DNA of 64,000 nt from positions 1 to 64,000 of the forward strand of contig JAOTON010001807.1 in NCBI GenBank assembly GCA_034440635.1. Direction: 5' to 3'. The translations under genes were made by a program, and so were the position numbers. The DNA comes from Lepas anatifera (Eukaryota > Arthropoda > Thecostraca > Lepadidae). The notes beneath the pieces are model-generated. The model saw nothing but the letters and a program-made list of their open reading frames with translations, did no database searches and was not told the origin of the DNA. This document shows, in pieces, positions 23,656-36,880 of this stretch; the stretch's first letter is position 1; each line of letters begins with the position of its first letter.

Positions 23656-24151
23656 CATGAAAACTAATCGGATGTCGTTCGAATACTGTCCACATTACAA
23701 AGAATCTAAGCTTTTTGAATTATTCACTAAAAACACTGCAAATGGTTATGGGACACTTCCAACAAGCTGAAGTTAACTAGGCTGGAGAAGGAAGAAATAT
23801 GTTTAAGTTTATGGGTTAAATCTCTTTTGCAAATATAGAAATCACAAGAACGGTATCACAAAAAATTAAAATACCATGTAAGGTTGCGATCAAATTCATA
23901 CACAATTCATAATGACAGCTAACTACAAAAAAGCACAACGAATGAAGGAGTGAATGAAGATGAATAACTTAAAGTGAAACTGCGAGACATCATGCGGAAT
24001 ACAGCATTAGAAGGCGCTGCCGAAAAGGTGTGTCTCAGCAGTAAGCTTCAGCTGTTTGTTGATCACTGGTAACTCTGGATCCTGGAAGCTATCTGGGTAA
24101 ACCAAGTCAAATCATAACTTCATAACGTCAAATAACGTCAAATCATAACGT

Positions 24152-24322
24152 GAAATCATGACTAATTTTCATCGCGTACGTGTTTTCAGCGCTTTAGCAG
24201 CATGATTGATTTTGTCACCATCCAGGGCTTTGTAAATTTTTAGTGCCTTTATCCTACATCTTCTCAGTAACGGTGAGTTTATTAGGAAATACTTAACGGA
24301 AGTTATCAATAAAAATATATAT
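24152..24322. repeat. Direct repeat, copy 2
   Basis: Second copy of the repeat at 23265-23446, about 0.9 kb away, with scattered substitutions and followed by the AT tract. Confidence 0.75.
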
Positions 24323-24326
24323 ATAT

Positions 24327-24384
<58 letters not shown>
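24313..24384. repeat. (AT)n microsatellite
   Basis: About 70 bp of AT dinucleotide with one short interruption, at the end of direct repeat copy 2. Confidence 0.9.
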
Positions 24385-24387
<3 letters not shown>

Positions 24388-24567
24388 CTAAGATTGAAAT
24401 TCACCCTGGTTAAATTTCATTTACCAGCCTCAATAATAACTTTTGGGGCTTATTGACGCACCAACTGCCAGGGTTATATGGCGTCGCCAACTCCTTCCCT
24501 GTTGGAAGGGTTTCTCGGAAGCCAGCTTGCTCCTTGTTCAGGGAAGCCGCCGGGCCTATTTACCATT

Positions 24568-26684
24568 AGGGGAAGTGTCCATATTACGCACCGTGCCCAA
24601 TTACGCACTGTCGTAAGAAAAATTCCCCTACATAGTTGCACAATCGAAAGCCAATCAGTTGACTGCATTTACCACACTCGGCGGCTTTTTTTGCAGTGTC
24701 GTCACAGAATACGGACGTGTAAGCAGGCGGTAGTGGTCTGAATGGTGAATTTGATAGAACAATGTTTTTATGATTATCGTGAAAAATAACGTCCTTTCAA
24801 TTACAATGACTCGAGTTTCATCTTTGACTAAGCATTCACATTGCTCAGGTATTTTCACTTGTAGGGACAAACACATGCAGGAGGCGTCAGTCGTTGCATT
24901 TCGCAGGATTGTTCGGATGACGCACCGCTGGACTGACTAGAAGGACTTCAAGAGAAAAAGTGTGTGTCTTCAAGGGCATGGATCCTACTATCCTAATAAC
25001 GCTCAAATTGGATGGTACTGTTTGCGCACATGTAGAATTCGACATGTGTTTTGGACGAAAATGATTTATTTTAGAAAAAATACCATCTAGTTAAAAAACT
25101 ATTACAGTCATCCACCTCTCCCGCATTTTCACCCACAGCTGTGGCCGGGAATACCACTGGGACTGTGAATACAACATGATGTCAAAGTTGGCTGCCAGGG
25201 ACCCTAACATCTCTGCATGGTAATTGTCCACCAACACGGGGAAATGGCCTGACATGGGCGTAGGAAAAAGGAACCACTTTCTTCCCCTCCCCCACTCCTT
25301 GTCTGCGGTGAGCCCCCTGGATAACCACAGTTTCAACTATAATATGAAACATGAAATGAACAGACCCCGATAGCTTGTCTGAGGAACCTCTTGAACTGCT
25401 GTGGTGACCCTCTAGGCTTGTATGGGGGCCCCTGACCTGGCCTGAGACCCCTAGGCCAATCGCGATCGGGCCAGGGATAAAAAGGTTCAGTGTGCTCCAC
25501 GGGTAACCCTGAGCTTGTGTTGGGGCCCCTCAAGTTTGCAAGCGGACTTGAGCTGATCTGGGATCCCTGAGCAGTTCTAATTGTATTTATTTTGTATGCC
25601 CCCGAGCTGATCTAGGGCTCCTCAGTTGGGCTTAGGTTCCCTAAGGTGATATAGCGCTGCCGAGCTGGTGGCATAGATCCCTACTTTTTTACTTTTTAGG
25701 CTTACTAATACCGATGAGAGGTTTAAACTTATCCCGAAAATAGGGCCCTTTGCCACCCCCTCCCCGAGCTGTGTCTCGTCTAAGCAATTTCCACCACTTC
25801 GAGGAGTGTAGGCAGAACAGTGTGACTCTGCACAGATTCAGCGGATTCGGGGCATTGCCATAATGAGAAGGAATGTATCTGGATCCTTGCAAATATGCTG
25901 GTGTTGGGTTTTTGTGAGCAATAAAGCCATGTTTTATATTGAGCAATATAAAACTTGGTTTTATAGTGTTGCACGCCAAAAATACAAGCACCTGCATTTT
26001 AGGCGTCCCGTACTAAGCTGTATAATTTGGAAAAAGTCAATAAAACATAAAATAAAATGGCAAATTTAAGCCATAGTAATAAATGAAGATACCATAATAC
26101 CATGCAATAGCATATGATAATAGAATAAACAGTTTTTTAATGATATTTTTTGGGGGCGTACTTCATGAGTTTTTCATGGAGCAAGTCTTTGGTTTTCGTT
26201 CCATTTTGCTTCCACTGTGACATCTCGAAGGTAGTATTTAACCCAAAAAAAACTATAAACTTCAATCGTGGTTAAATATAAATCTCAGACTAGATCCTTT
26301 TAAGATCTGTATGTAGCTTTAGGATGTCGCCTAAAAACAAACATGTTTTTAAAATGCTGTAAAATACTTCCCCTTGATTAAATGTGCTCTGCGCTGTAAA
26401 AGATGATGTATGTCAGATGTTTTAAATAAGTTCAGTAACAGGTGTGCGTAATTAGGCACGCAGATTCGACATGGTGTGCGTGTTAAGACACCTGTTCCTA
26501 ATGACGTACGAATGCCGACTGCTCTAAGAACTGTTAGCAATGACCTTGACAGCTGAAACATTATTATCCTGGTTAGGCATTACACTGAACTACGACATTG
26601 CAGAGTCCAATGATTCAGGATTGTCCCATCAATTGGAGGAATCGCGATTTTTCCGTTAGCTGCGTGTAATGAGGACACTTCCCT
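24568..26684. mobile_element. Probable TIR element (GGGAAGTGTCC ends)
   Basis: GGGGAAGTGTCCATATTACG at 24568 is matched inverted by GGACACTTCCC ending near 26683. Subterminal words also match inverted: GTGCCCAATTACGCAC at 24592 and GTGCGTAATTAGGCAC near 26444. No convincing target duplication was found, so the limits are approximate. The interior holds a degenerate GAGCTGATCTRGG-type minisatellite (about 25360-25660) and no recognisable gene. Confidence 0.5.
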
Positions 26685-28134
26685 GTCTGTAACCTGGCCT
26701 GATCAAAGTCTAACATTGTTAGAGCGGTCATTAATACACCGTTTGTACACCACATACACAAATGGAGCTGTTTGAATTATGACGGTATTAAAGTGAACTT
26801 CTCTACTAAGATGAAACCAAGAATACTAGCAGCCTTCGGCTTTACTTTTCCAGCCTTCGCCAGCCGTTGTAAAATCAAATCGAGTAGAAAAAACATGGAT
26901 TGTGGTTCAAAAACATGGTAGTTAAAAACTAAGCAGAACTTCTAAATTAAAAATGGGCCAAGACATATTGACTACCAACTTAACAGAAAACGTTTGTACA
27001 AAAATCAAAGGCGGATCGGGGGGGCAAGTGGGATACTTCCCCCCACTCTGATCGGCTACCTGCTCCTCCTGAAATAGCCACGGCACCTCCTCCTCCCCCC
27101 TGAAATGTTGCTTCATCCCCTTACCCCGGGATGCCAGTAACGGCCAGTTGATTGACCCATCACTCGAATCCAGAATGCATAATGTAACAAAAACATAGTG
27201 AGTATGTATCCGAACACAGCCCTTCCTCAGAATATTCATGGACTTTATTGATTGGAGAATCTTTTGATCATCGTGTGAGTTGAGACCCCGAATTTCAGAA
27301 GTCACTGAATTTCAGAATAATCGCTGTGATTTTGATTTATTGAGTATCCTGGATTTGAAGAGATAGACTGGTGAACAACTTTTCTACGCACAATCATGCT
27401 CCTCGGCGCAGCACTCCGAGGTCTTTGAAAGAAGTTTCTTCCGAAGAGGACGAAATACTTAAAACCTTTTTGGATTTTCGAGCACAATTGGTATTCAAGC
27501 AATGTGGTAGGTACCATGGGTTGTCATGGCGTAGTTGATATATTTTAGGGGCACTCTTGCTTAGCCCGACTTTTATTAAATTATTTGTCTCAAAAACTGC
27601 GCTCAATGTGTTTTTTGTTTTGCTCTTGGACCTGTTTTGGGGCCTTTTTGGCGCTATCGCACCTTTCGGCACCACCCCTCCCGGAGCAGTTCTGGCTACA
27701 CCACTGTTTTACTGTATATTCCACCTTAATCGACATAAAAACCTGAGATAGACACGTTCGGCTAATTGGAATACTTTAAATCATGCTCCAGCCCTACACC
27801 TTCTACCACTTTGTAGGATTAGCAGCAGTTTCTTTTTCAACGCTGGATTCGACACTGCAGCCTTAGTTAGCCGGGAAGGGCTGTTCTCGGGGCAGACGCT
27901 GCCGAGAGCGTCATCTATATAAAACCCGCCATCTGTACGTGCTGCCATCTGATGCATTCTTTACATGGCGCTACCTGCCTGTGACACAGAACGCCTGTCT
28001 CTGATTGAATGCTACCCAAAATTTAGCTCATTTGTTATTGCCAGGCATGGATCTGCAGTTTTCCAATGGGAGGAAAAAAGCTAGAAAAATTTATTCATTT
28101 TTCTTCACGCAGACCGTTACTATCATGAGAAAAA
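26685..28134. other. Unannotated stretch with TE debris
   Basis: At 27205-27250 a minus-strand TTCTGAGGAAGGGCTGTGTT resembles a Penelope-like tail. At 27600-27705 a block ending TCTGGCTACACCACTG resembles one end of hAT family D. No gene supported. Confidence 0.35.
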
Positions 28135-28323
28135 ATCCGAGTCGGAGCCAACTCTGACTCAATGCTTATTTGAGTCGGAGTTGAGTCGACTCACTTTTGG
28201 ATCTGGGTTGAGCCGAGTCGGCTCACCATTTTCAACACAGCGAGTCGAGTCAGAATCAGAGTCAGCCTTTGAGCCGTGAGTCAGAGTTGATTCGACTGAA
28301 AAAACGAGTCATCAACAAGTCTG
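28135..28323 (+). mobile_element. hAT family E fragment (right end)
   Basis: This segment matches the last 190 bp of the element at 9726-11550, ending ATCAACAAGTCTG. The left part and the left target duplication are missing, so it is a truncated copy. Confidence 0.85.
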
Positions 28324-28375
28324 TCAAGAAGTTATCTATTCCTATGGCATACATAACGTGATCGAGATCAGTTAA

Positions 28376-29387
28376 CACCCGCCTCGGTGGGCCTCCGAGC
28401 CACCTTCGCCCTGATGGGGGACTTTCAAATGCCCCCTCGAACTCGGCTTCTACGCGGGATAACGATTAAACGCGAGCGCTGGTGGATAGCCCATAAGAGT
28501 TCATGAAAAAACTACTTCGGTCCTTTTCTGGCTCAGATTAATATTGAGGTCATCACAGGTCAAGGAAGGTGGAGACATATTAGAGAAGATTTTGTGAGCT
28601 TTAGCGTCTGACGGAGGTGAGTTATAATTATCTTTAGGCACCGTTTGCTTCCTCTCGTTACGACGAATCGAATGATGTATAATATGACCATACTAAGTCA
28701 AAACAGAAAAATGACCTGACCTAAGGTCAGGTTAAGATCACTAAGTAACCTTGCATAGTCAATATGCATATCAATCAATTGACAATAACAATCCAAACTT
28801 AATGGTACAAAAATAAAAGCTTTATCATCATTTCCTGCAAACATATTCACCCGAGTCTGAAAACCTGACTAAGTAGCCCAGATGACCTCTCAGAAGTCAC
28901 ACGTCCAAACCTGCAGCATGAACATCTAAACGGGTGTAGGCTTCTATAATTTGGGGCATGCGAAGCTATTCCAAGCGGTATCTTTAGAAATAAAGCACTT
29001 TTGTTAGTCAATTTCCGTTTTTCCCATGCATTTCCAATGGAGAGGCTGCATTTCCCACGATCCGTACCCGACCCTAGGTCATAGATATGGAAAATCCTGG
29101 AATACATTTGGTAGTACTCGTTAGGCCCATTATGCGGTACAAATTGTAATTCGATACATTTACTCTTTTCTTACGTATGCCACCTTAAGCATTTTTGGAG
29201 GTGAAGTCACTTGACCTGCCCTGGTGACCTGACCTAAGATGGCTCAACCTTAAAATTTTTAGCAAAGTTGCGTAACTGATCGAGGATAAAGTGTGCCAAG
29301 TACGGAGGCGCTTCGCGCCACCGTTTTTTTCGTGCCGACGGAAATCCCGAGGAGGTGTTCAAACCCCCCGCCCACCGGGGCGAGGGT
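28376..29387. mobile_element. TTAA element, family 1
   Basis: TTAA at 28372-28375 and 29388-29391 bound ends CACCCGCCTCGGTGGGCC and CGCCCACCGGGGCGAGGG. The inside has AGGTCA half-sites, among them TGACCTAAGGTCA (about 28717) and a cluster at 29210-29240. Non-coding apart from an unrecognised 86-codon minus-strand frame (28847-29107). Confidence 0.75.
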
Positions 29388-29559
29388 TTAAATGTTGCCT
29401 TCCAGAGTCCAGAATACTGGTTGTAACAATCTAGGGGCAGTCTCTAAAGTTCAAGAACCCGCTGAATCCCAGACAACGTCCTCGAGGATGGGCCTAATAT
29501 TCAGCAATTATGGAAAGATGTTATCCTCGTTTTCCTCGGAGCACAGATGAGCCTCATTC

Positions 29560-29722
29560 CAATGTCGGATACAAGGAGAGGGGCCAGGGGCTCAAGCCCA
29601 GCCCCCCGAAATTTCAAGACTCCCCAGGGTAAATGGATAGCCAGAGGCTGTTCCGAGGCAATGGTGGGGGAGGCTCAAGCCCTCTGCCTCCACCCTGAAT
29701 TGAAGTCCTGGATCCGTCACTG
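29560..29722. mobile_element. hAT-like MITE
   Basis: CAATGTCGGATACAAG at the left and CTGGATCCGTCACTG at the right form imperfect TIRs. The flanking octamers CCTCATTC and TCTCATCC agree at six of eight bases. G-run interior like the other MITEs here. Confidence 0.55.
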
Positions 29723-29743
29723 TCTCATCCTACCACAGTGTTA

Positions 29744-32700
29744 CACTGAGAAAAACTGAGTCCTCTTTTAGGTTTATGAGACCAAAAAAGGTTTCATTTT
29801 CCCTATTCAAATCAGACAACACGTTTTGAGTCTTATTCTAAGCCTCAGGTGAAACCATATTTTCGAGTCCCTTTTGGTATCGAATGAGACCAATAACCAC
29901 CTTATGCAGCTTGCAAAGTAGACTCAGATGAAACCCTTTTCTATTTGGCGAGTCCCTTTTGCGACTATGAATATGTCCCTTGGTCTCGTGCAAGATCTAT
30001 GAAGCCTGCTTTATTTGGAGTCCTTTTTCGACTATAAATCTGTCCCTTGGTCTCATTGACCCCGCATGTTGAAACCTTTTTTAAGACTCACGTGATCCTT
30101 AATTCGTATGGAGCAGATTTTCTCCCGTTTCTGAAATCATTTTCTGGTAGTATAATAATTTTAATGCTTTCATGACTCATGGCATCTCTTTGAACTTCCT
30201 GCAGTTATTTTGGCCAAGTATTGCCAAAAGAGAAACATGCAGTCATCGCATCACCATGGCTGCCACCAAGAGCTTATTGCACCAACAAACTAAAACTCCA
30301 CAGGCAACAGTCAGCTCAGCTCCGGGTCAGCTCTGCCACAACATTCACAAACTCAAAACAACTAATTCTATTGTTTATTGCCCAACAACCATCATCGAAG
30401 GCGTTATAATGTTATACCTACTTATTTAGTTTGTTTAACATTGTTTTTGTACTAACCTGAAGATGATGAGTGTACTAAACTTAATAATGCACGAAATGAA
30501 TATGTTTGCTAGCCTAATATTTAGACTAACAGAAGAACAGCGGAAAACAACGAGAATGGGAGCGAACACTCATACATTTCCTTCGTGTTTAACAATATAT
30601 GAATTGTTCATTGCTGTAGTATTGCTCACAGCTGTCTCCACTCTTTAATGCCACAGCACGTCGGCCCAGTACAACACGTCACTGTAGGTCCAGAAAAGCG
30701 GTCATTTAAGGCTCCGTACTTTACAGCTGGCACTTCGCACCTCTTTGACATTCAGGCAGGTACGCTGGATGAATTGCAGGACCACGTTTGCGCTTCCCGC
30801 TACCGTCTGGGCAAGGACGGTGTGGGCTGCTGCCCAGAGCAGGAACCCGCGGAGAGTGCCGTCTTACTCCGCCATCGCCTCTCCCTCGCAGTGGAGGACA
30901 CCGCCAACCATGGTGATACGCACCACGGTGACGATTGAGGGCGCCTCCATGGCGTCCAGAAGGGCCCGAAGGGTGTCCTCGTCTGGAAACAGTACAGACA
31001 AATGCTTAAAATTTTGCACAATCCCGCTAATCACTCACATGGTCAGGGACGGCTACTTGCCTCGGTAGACCTATCCGATTTTCTCATATTGATCAAAAAC
31101 AGAAACGCCGCTTTTTTACCTGAATGGTCATGTCATATATCATTTATCATTTATATATCATTGGGATGTGTAGCCATTCTAAGGTTTCCAATACCCATGT
31201 CTATACACGCTTCTGCGAATATGACCAGCATTCTTGAAGTCTGCATACGGCTCTGCGCACTGAAACCCCCAAAGCTCACTAGCCTTCGTACGCCTCTGCG
31301 CACTAAAACCTCCATCTTCAGTAGCCTGAGTAGGGGAACACACCGAATTACGGACACTTAAGCACTTGGCGGTGAAAAACGTTGCGTGGTCTACAGTGCA
31401 GGGTTTGATGGAACTGGAACATGGTAAACATGTGTTAAGAAATAATGGATCGAGTATTTCGAACAATTCGCCACCTTCAACACCCCTCATTAATTTGTTT
31501 AAAAAACACTTGTGAGTGTCACGCCCGCGGCGTCCACTCACGGCCGGAATATCGGACGGCAATGTGGCTCTGTCGGTAATTTCGGACACAACAATGAAAA
31601 ACTGTTGCTGCTCAGGTTAACCCACCCCCACTCTCTCAAACCCTCCAGAGTTCCCTATCCTTAAAGCACAACTGCTACGTCATGGCATCTCATCACTGAA
31701 AGTCGCATTCCCGAAGGAAGCGGGCACTGTACCTGAACTTGACGATTCCTGGCTAGGATCCAAGCTGCCTCCCAGAGGCTGGGTTTAGCTCCAAATGTCA
31801 TCTTGACTTCAATATTTGGCCACCGCTGGCTTCCAGGGCCGCACGTCTGACATCCCTCATAAAGATATTCACTCTCATCACGCCTCGCCGGTTTTCCTCC
31901 CCTTTAACTGAATCACTCCCAGAAATAAGTCTCATTCTTGAACTTCGCAGAAATTACGGCTCTGCTGAGCTGGATCCAAAGAGAGAGGGAGTAAAGCCAA
32001 ATCCGGATAATTACATAGTTAAAAGACAAAATTCACCTTGCACTGGGCTCCTTACATGTCTGCCTCGCTGGCCACTGGTCTTTCAACTTCCCACTCAAAT
32101 TAAAATTCCGAACTGTCACGTGCCGACAGCAACAATAACATTGCCGGACGGTTCCTCTGGTTACGGAGTTCAACAACCTTGAAAGATTATAGGTACGCAC
32201 AGAACTGGGTCAGTGCCGGAAATGAAACTGATTTGTGGTTTTGAACGATTAAAAATTATAATATTACCCTCCGTCCCAGTAATATTGGTTAAACATTGAT
32301 AAAATCAAATTTTGTATCTTATTACTTACAGCCTAAAACGCTAGCGCCGAAGTGGCCAGTGGCCAAAAGCAAACTTCTTATATATACGCGATCAACAGAT
32401 AGAATCACCTGGCGGTGATCGAACTGAATCGATCAGCTGGGCACTGCATCTGTGCACTGCTGGGCGCTGCATCGGCGCCTCTTGCACTGCATCCCCATTT
32501 GGATCCCTTGTCTCAGGTGGCTGAAGACACCTTTGGCCATTTCAAATTAAACCCCATATTCTCGATGTCCTGAACGCGCCTATGTGGATTACATCCCATC
32601 TACAACACAATTCTGGAGTACCTAAGAACGCTTCTGCGTACTGCACCAACCTTTGAAGGGTTTTCTATACTCATGTTCATGATTTAACATTGAATAATAT

Positions 32701-33134
32701 TGAAAAACATGGCTTCACAGTGAATTTGAAAATGGTCATGCAATTATTTGCTGCAAAGACTATGACAAATATTTCTCATGCACCACACTTAAGCACATTG
32801 TCACCAAAGACTTACCGTTCGATGTTCCGGACGTATCAACACAACTCCACAGCACAAAAATGGCGTCGATGTTTGAGTTGCACTCAATTTCTTCGCCTGA
32901 TCGCGCATGCGCTTTTGCCGATCAAGTAGTCCTTTTTGGCCTCAGCGGAGACCTGGCTTGAACTTTGAGATGAATCCAGTTTTAAGACTCGTGTGAGTCT
33001 CTTTCTGTTCTGCTCATCTGAGTTTGCTGTTGAGTGCAGTTTTAAGTATAGATTGAGACCAGACATTGGCACTGAGTCCAAAAATCGGGAGCACGTGAGA
33101 AACGAAAGGAAACATTCTCAAACTGTTTTCAGTG
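29744..33134. mobile_element. Probable TA-flanked TIR element, 3.4 kb
   Basis: The ends CACTGAGAAAAACTG and (inverted) CACTGAAAACAGTTTG each lie next to TA (29742-29743 and 33135-33136). Near the left end two copies of a block containing TGTCCCTTGGTCTC occur (about 29975 and 30045). No transposase was recognised. An exon-like island lies inside on the minus strand (30868-30982). The ends are short, so the call is moderate. Confidence 0.5.
30868..30982 (-). CDS. Putative exon, possibly NSUN6-like
   Basis: On the minus strand a pyrimidine-rich acceptor TTGTCTGTACTGTTTCCAG precedes base 30982 and the donor GTAAGA follows base 30868. The 115-bp exon is open and reads DEDTLRALLDAMEAPSIVTV and onward to HCEGEAMAE. 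The segment LLDAMEAPSIVTVVRI faintly resembles the N-terminal LL-(x)4-PP-(x)2-TTVRVNT region of the RNA methyltransferase NSUN6, but this rests on a few residues. It sits inside the TIR element 29744-33134, so it is either a captured host exon or an exon of a gene whose intron houses the element. The sequence beyond the donor has a stop in frame, which fits a true splice site. Confidence 0.35.
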
Positions 33135-33346
33135 TAGGGTAAATAGAGCATTTTGTCATTTTGCAGCCTCCTTCTTTAAACTGGGCCAAGTTATGTTTAT
33201 ATCACATTTTGGTAGAAATCAAATGCATGCTAAAAAAAGTCTGCGGAAAGTATCGTTTCATGGACGGAGAATGACAATTTCTGGAGGCATGCAACCATTC
33301 TTCAGCCAAAAGAGTCCACAGCTTTAACTTGGTGTTATATATCTAG

Positions 33347-33580
33347 CATACGCGTCGGAAAAGGGGAGGCCAGGGGGCCAGGCCCCCACTTTTTGGCCAA
33401 AAATTTCCTGATCACAGTCAAAATAAGAGAAAGCCAGACATTCTTATATCCAGCTGCTGCGGAAGGCAACGAGGAGCCCAAATTCGAACAGTTTTTGGTG
33501 CTGATGTTGGAAGTTTTTGTCAGCATCAGGTTGAAGTTTGGCTGCCCCCCCCCACTTTTTTGCCGGTGGCGACACTTATG
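33347..33580 (+). mobile_element. hAT MITE, family C
   Basis: Ends CATACGCGTCGG and CCGGTGGCGACACTTATG; perfect 8-bp duplication ATATCTAG (33339-33346 and 33581-33588). 234 bp, non-coding. The related copy at 60738-61388 shares AAGTTTTTGTCAGCATCAGG. Confidence 0.92.
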
Positions 33581-33866
33581 ATATCTAGAGACTAGTGATG
33601 TGGCGAGCCTAGTACGCTGCATTTGAGCGGAGCCGCCCCCTGCCCCACTCCCAGTCGCTAGCCGCCTCAGGGCATTTACCGCAGCGGCCTAGCTGACCTC
33701 TGACCCCGAGCAGGTGTTGTCGCTCGGTTGGAGCGGCTTAGGCTTGATTTGTAATGCTATGGGATTAAACGAACTCCCTTGCTAATATGCCAGCATTCCA
33801 AACGGAGATTGAGGTTTTTGATATAAGCATGCATGGACCGGAAGTTATTACGCGTGCTGGAAACAT

Positions 33867-34136
33867 CAGGAGCGGACGCAGACCCGAGTTTTGGGGGAAA
33901 ACCCATGTCTGCCTCTCCTCCGGGGGGGGACGTGCAATTTGGATGGTCGACAGACCTAGTATAAGCTACCTTTCCAAGTACATGATCGCACTCCGGGGGG
34001 GAATGGGAGCGAAGATTTGATTGCTGGACAGACCTAGTTTAACACTTTCCAAAAATGTATCCATCCTTCGGGGGGCAAGAGATAGTTTGGCCCCCTTCCA
34101 GAGCTTTGGGAGGCATGGCCAGAACGTCCGCCAATG
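33867..34136 (+). mobile_element. hAT MITE, family A
   Basis: Ends CAGGAGCGGACGCAGACCC and CGTCCGCCAATG; internal ACCCATGTCTGCCTCTCC as in 5890-6107. The flanks GGAAACAT and AGAAATAT agree at six of eight bases. A partly duplicated block around CAGACCTAGT occurs twice inside. Confidence 0.85.
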
Positions 34137-34157
34137 AGAAATATGAGCTGATAGCAT

Positions 34158-35960
34158 CAGACTTATTGGTGACACAATTTTTTTAGTCAACTCAACTCTG
34201 ACTCACAGCTTAAAGGCTGACTCTGATTCTGACTCGACTCGATGTGTTGAAAATGGTGAGCCGACTCGACTCAACCGAAATTCAGAAGTGAGTCGACAAA
34301 CTCCGACTCAAATAAACATTGAGCCAGGGTCGACTCCGACTCAGAATGGTGGCAAGAATGTACACAAAAAATGCGCATTTCCTTTAATAGTACATAAATT
34401 CTAATACATTTATTCATGGTTTTAACTGATAACTCACATTTATTTCAATAAAATGTCAATTGCAATGCATTGATCCATGACATAAATCATGTCTGCATAG
34501 GAATGAAGATAGGTGCTAAATGCAAAGATGGATATGAGTGAGATGAAGGGCCTGAAGGCTTTTCATTTTGAAGGTATGCCCTTCATGAGTAAAGTCATAA
34601 TTGAGGCAATAAGCGAGGTTTCAAACACAAAGAACAGGACTGAATGTTTGAAAATTTGACATTTTGAGTGGCAATTCCTGCCCCAGTGCATTCTGAACAA
34701 TCCTGTGACAAATTAAGCTTAGAAATACATACTAATCCGCGTCGAACCGAACCTGTGCACCACCTCAATCAAAAACAAAACAATGGACGCTCGCGTTGTC
34801 CTCTCGATAAAGCTGTGGTAAATACTACAGATGGCGCATTGAAGACATTACGTGAACCTAACCTCCGTTAAGACAAAAGGTGGCGATCAGGGCAGTTTAA
34901 TAACGATAAATAGCAGTTTAAAAGTCACGTGACAAAAAATTGAGAAAATCTGCATACCTTGCCCTCAGGCTTCAAAGCAAAGCTAATACATTGTGGCGCA
35001 CAATGAAGGTTTTGTGACCGGTGTGGCGCGCGTGGGGTGCAGGGGGTGCAGTGCTATGTTGTGCGCAAGCAGTGGGCGCTAAATAGGTAAATGATAATGA
35101 ACACAATTTAAAGAGTGGTGGTTTGTGAGAGGCTTGGTGTGTAGGGAATGCCAGAGATAGGCTGAGTTTTACTTTCCCTATACAGAGAACAGTAGGTACA
35201 GTGTTATGTCGTCGGTGTTTATAATATCTACCAAGGGATGTCCTAAAACCATGACAAATCACGAAAGTACTTTTTAAAAAACAGCTAATTGAAGCTTTTA
35301 GTCTGCGTTTTGACCCATTTCAAGGTTTATGTGGGTGCTTATATTACTTAGTTATTTTAGTGTTTTCAGTTAACCAAAGGAAGGAAATATAGAATAAAGA
35401 TTTAGCGAAAATGAAGAGTGAATTATTGCATGATTATTAGCTTAGGACTTGTTATGGTGTGCAGTGTGCAACCTCAAAGTCGAAAAATTTAAATGTGTGC
35501 CAAGTCGCATTTTTCGGTATTATTTTGCATGCTATTGCTAATATGCAATGGAAAATACTAGGAAGTGTGTGTGCTTTTGAAACTGTATATTTTACACAGC
35601 TTATTTTTGTTAATGTCTGATCCCGGGATGGGTGTATTGTTGATATGAATAATAATAGGTTCCCTATTACTAGCAAATTGCAATATGAAACCTTAATTGA
35701 AACCAAAATCATTTTTAAACATTTCTAAAATGTCAGTCATGTGATCACATATGTTAAGACAAAATAATGGTGGGTCGACTCAACTCCCGACTCACAGCTT
35801 AGAGGCTAACTCCGATTCTGACTGGACTCAACTGGTCTAGCAGTTGAGTCGACTCCTACTCAACCCAAATCTGGATGTGAGTTGACTCAAATATGACTCA
35901 AGCAAATTTTGAGCCGACTCAGAGTCGACTCCGACTTTGAGTCGCGACTCATCAAGCCTG
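34158..35960 (-). mobile_element. Non-autonomous hAT element, 1.8 kb, family E (complete, inverted)
   Basis: This is the reverse-orientation partner of 9726-11550. Its ends are CAGACTTATTGG and CATCAAGCCTG, with the perfect 8-bp duplication GATAGCAT (34150-34157 and 35961-35968). The GAGTCGACTC-type arrays occupy 34187-34350 and 35770-35950. The middle aligns along its length, for example ATCCCGGGAT (about 35620) and TGTGATCACATATG (about 35742). The two copies differ at many positions, so they are not recent twins. Confidence 0.93.
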
Positions 35961-35968
35961 GATAGCAT

Positions 35969-36611
35969 TACACTTTGTATAATAAGGTACGGGGCTGACG
36001 CCTGGGCCGACCTCCCGATCCGACGGAGCTGCCATCTGTAATAACAGGGCTTCGCTGTGTTGCCGCCAGGCCTCCTTGCCATCTTATGTCCTGTACCCGT
36101 TTGCTGCTCCCAATGGTGCGTGAACAGCAGGGGTGTGGATTTCTATCTCTTTTGGGATGCCTCGGCACCTCCAATGATGTGCTGGGCACCCCCACCAAAG
36201 GTGAAGCAATGTCCTTATAAAGTACGTAAATAGAGGAAATTATCAACAAATACCTGCTCCACAGCGCCATAGTGGCATTCTGCATCTGACCTACAACTTA
36301 ATATATTATCAAACAATGGAAAGCCTCGGACATAATGGACAAGAAACTTAGATGATTTTTCGAGTCCCGAATTAGATTTTGTACTTTTTCACCATCCAAC
36401 ACGGAGCAAAACAGCACGTGTTTCCCTCTTCTGGTATATGATCTGGTTGTACTTCGGCAGTCTTCACTCTCTATAACACTTCCGAAGGTTAAGTTTTAGA
36501 GCTATGAACGTCTCTCTACTCCTTCTCTCGATTACCTTGGGACTGGGCCCCAATCCTCTTCGCTCAGCAGAAGCCATCACGACACTCCCGACTTCAACGA
36601 ACTCGGCCACC
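35969..36611. other. Unannotated stretch
   Basis: No gene or bounded repeat seen. The minus-strand frames at 35837-36285 show no recognisable motif. Confidence 0.25.
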
Positions 36612-36639
36612 GGCTAGCCCAGGGCTGCCAGATGTGGCG

Positions 36640-36880
36640 AAATCTCGCCAATTTGGCGATTTCGGATCACTGTTGGCGATCGGTTTTTCTTGTTTGGCGA
36701 TTGGTGATAAAAACAAACAAACTTGGCGATTTCGGACCTCCGTGGGCGATCGATTTATTAAATTTTGGCGATTGGTGATTATATCAGTCAGATTTCGCGA
36801 TTTCGGACCTGAATTGGCGATCGGCTTACTTTTGTGAATGATGGGTGATAAAATCAGTCAAATTTAGCGATTTACGGCGG
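36640..36880. repeat. Subterminal tandem repeat, about 68-bp unit
   Basis: Three to four degenerate copies of a unit containing GGCGATTTCGGACC, TTGGCGATCG and TTGGCGATTGGTGAT at the left end of the 8.7-kb hAT element. Possible transposase-binding array. Confidence 0.8.
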
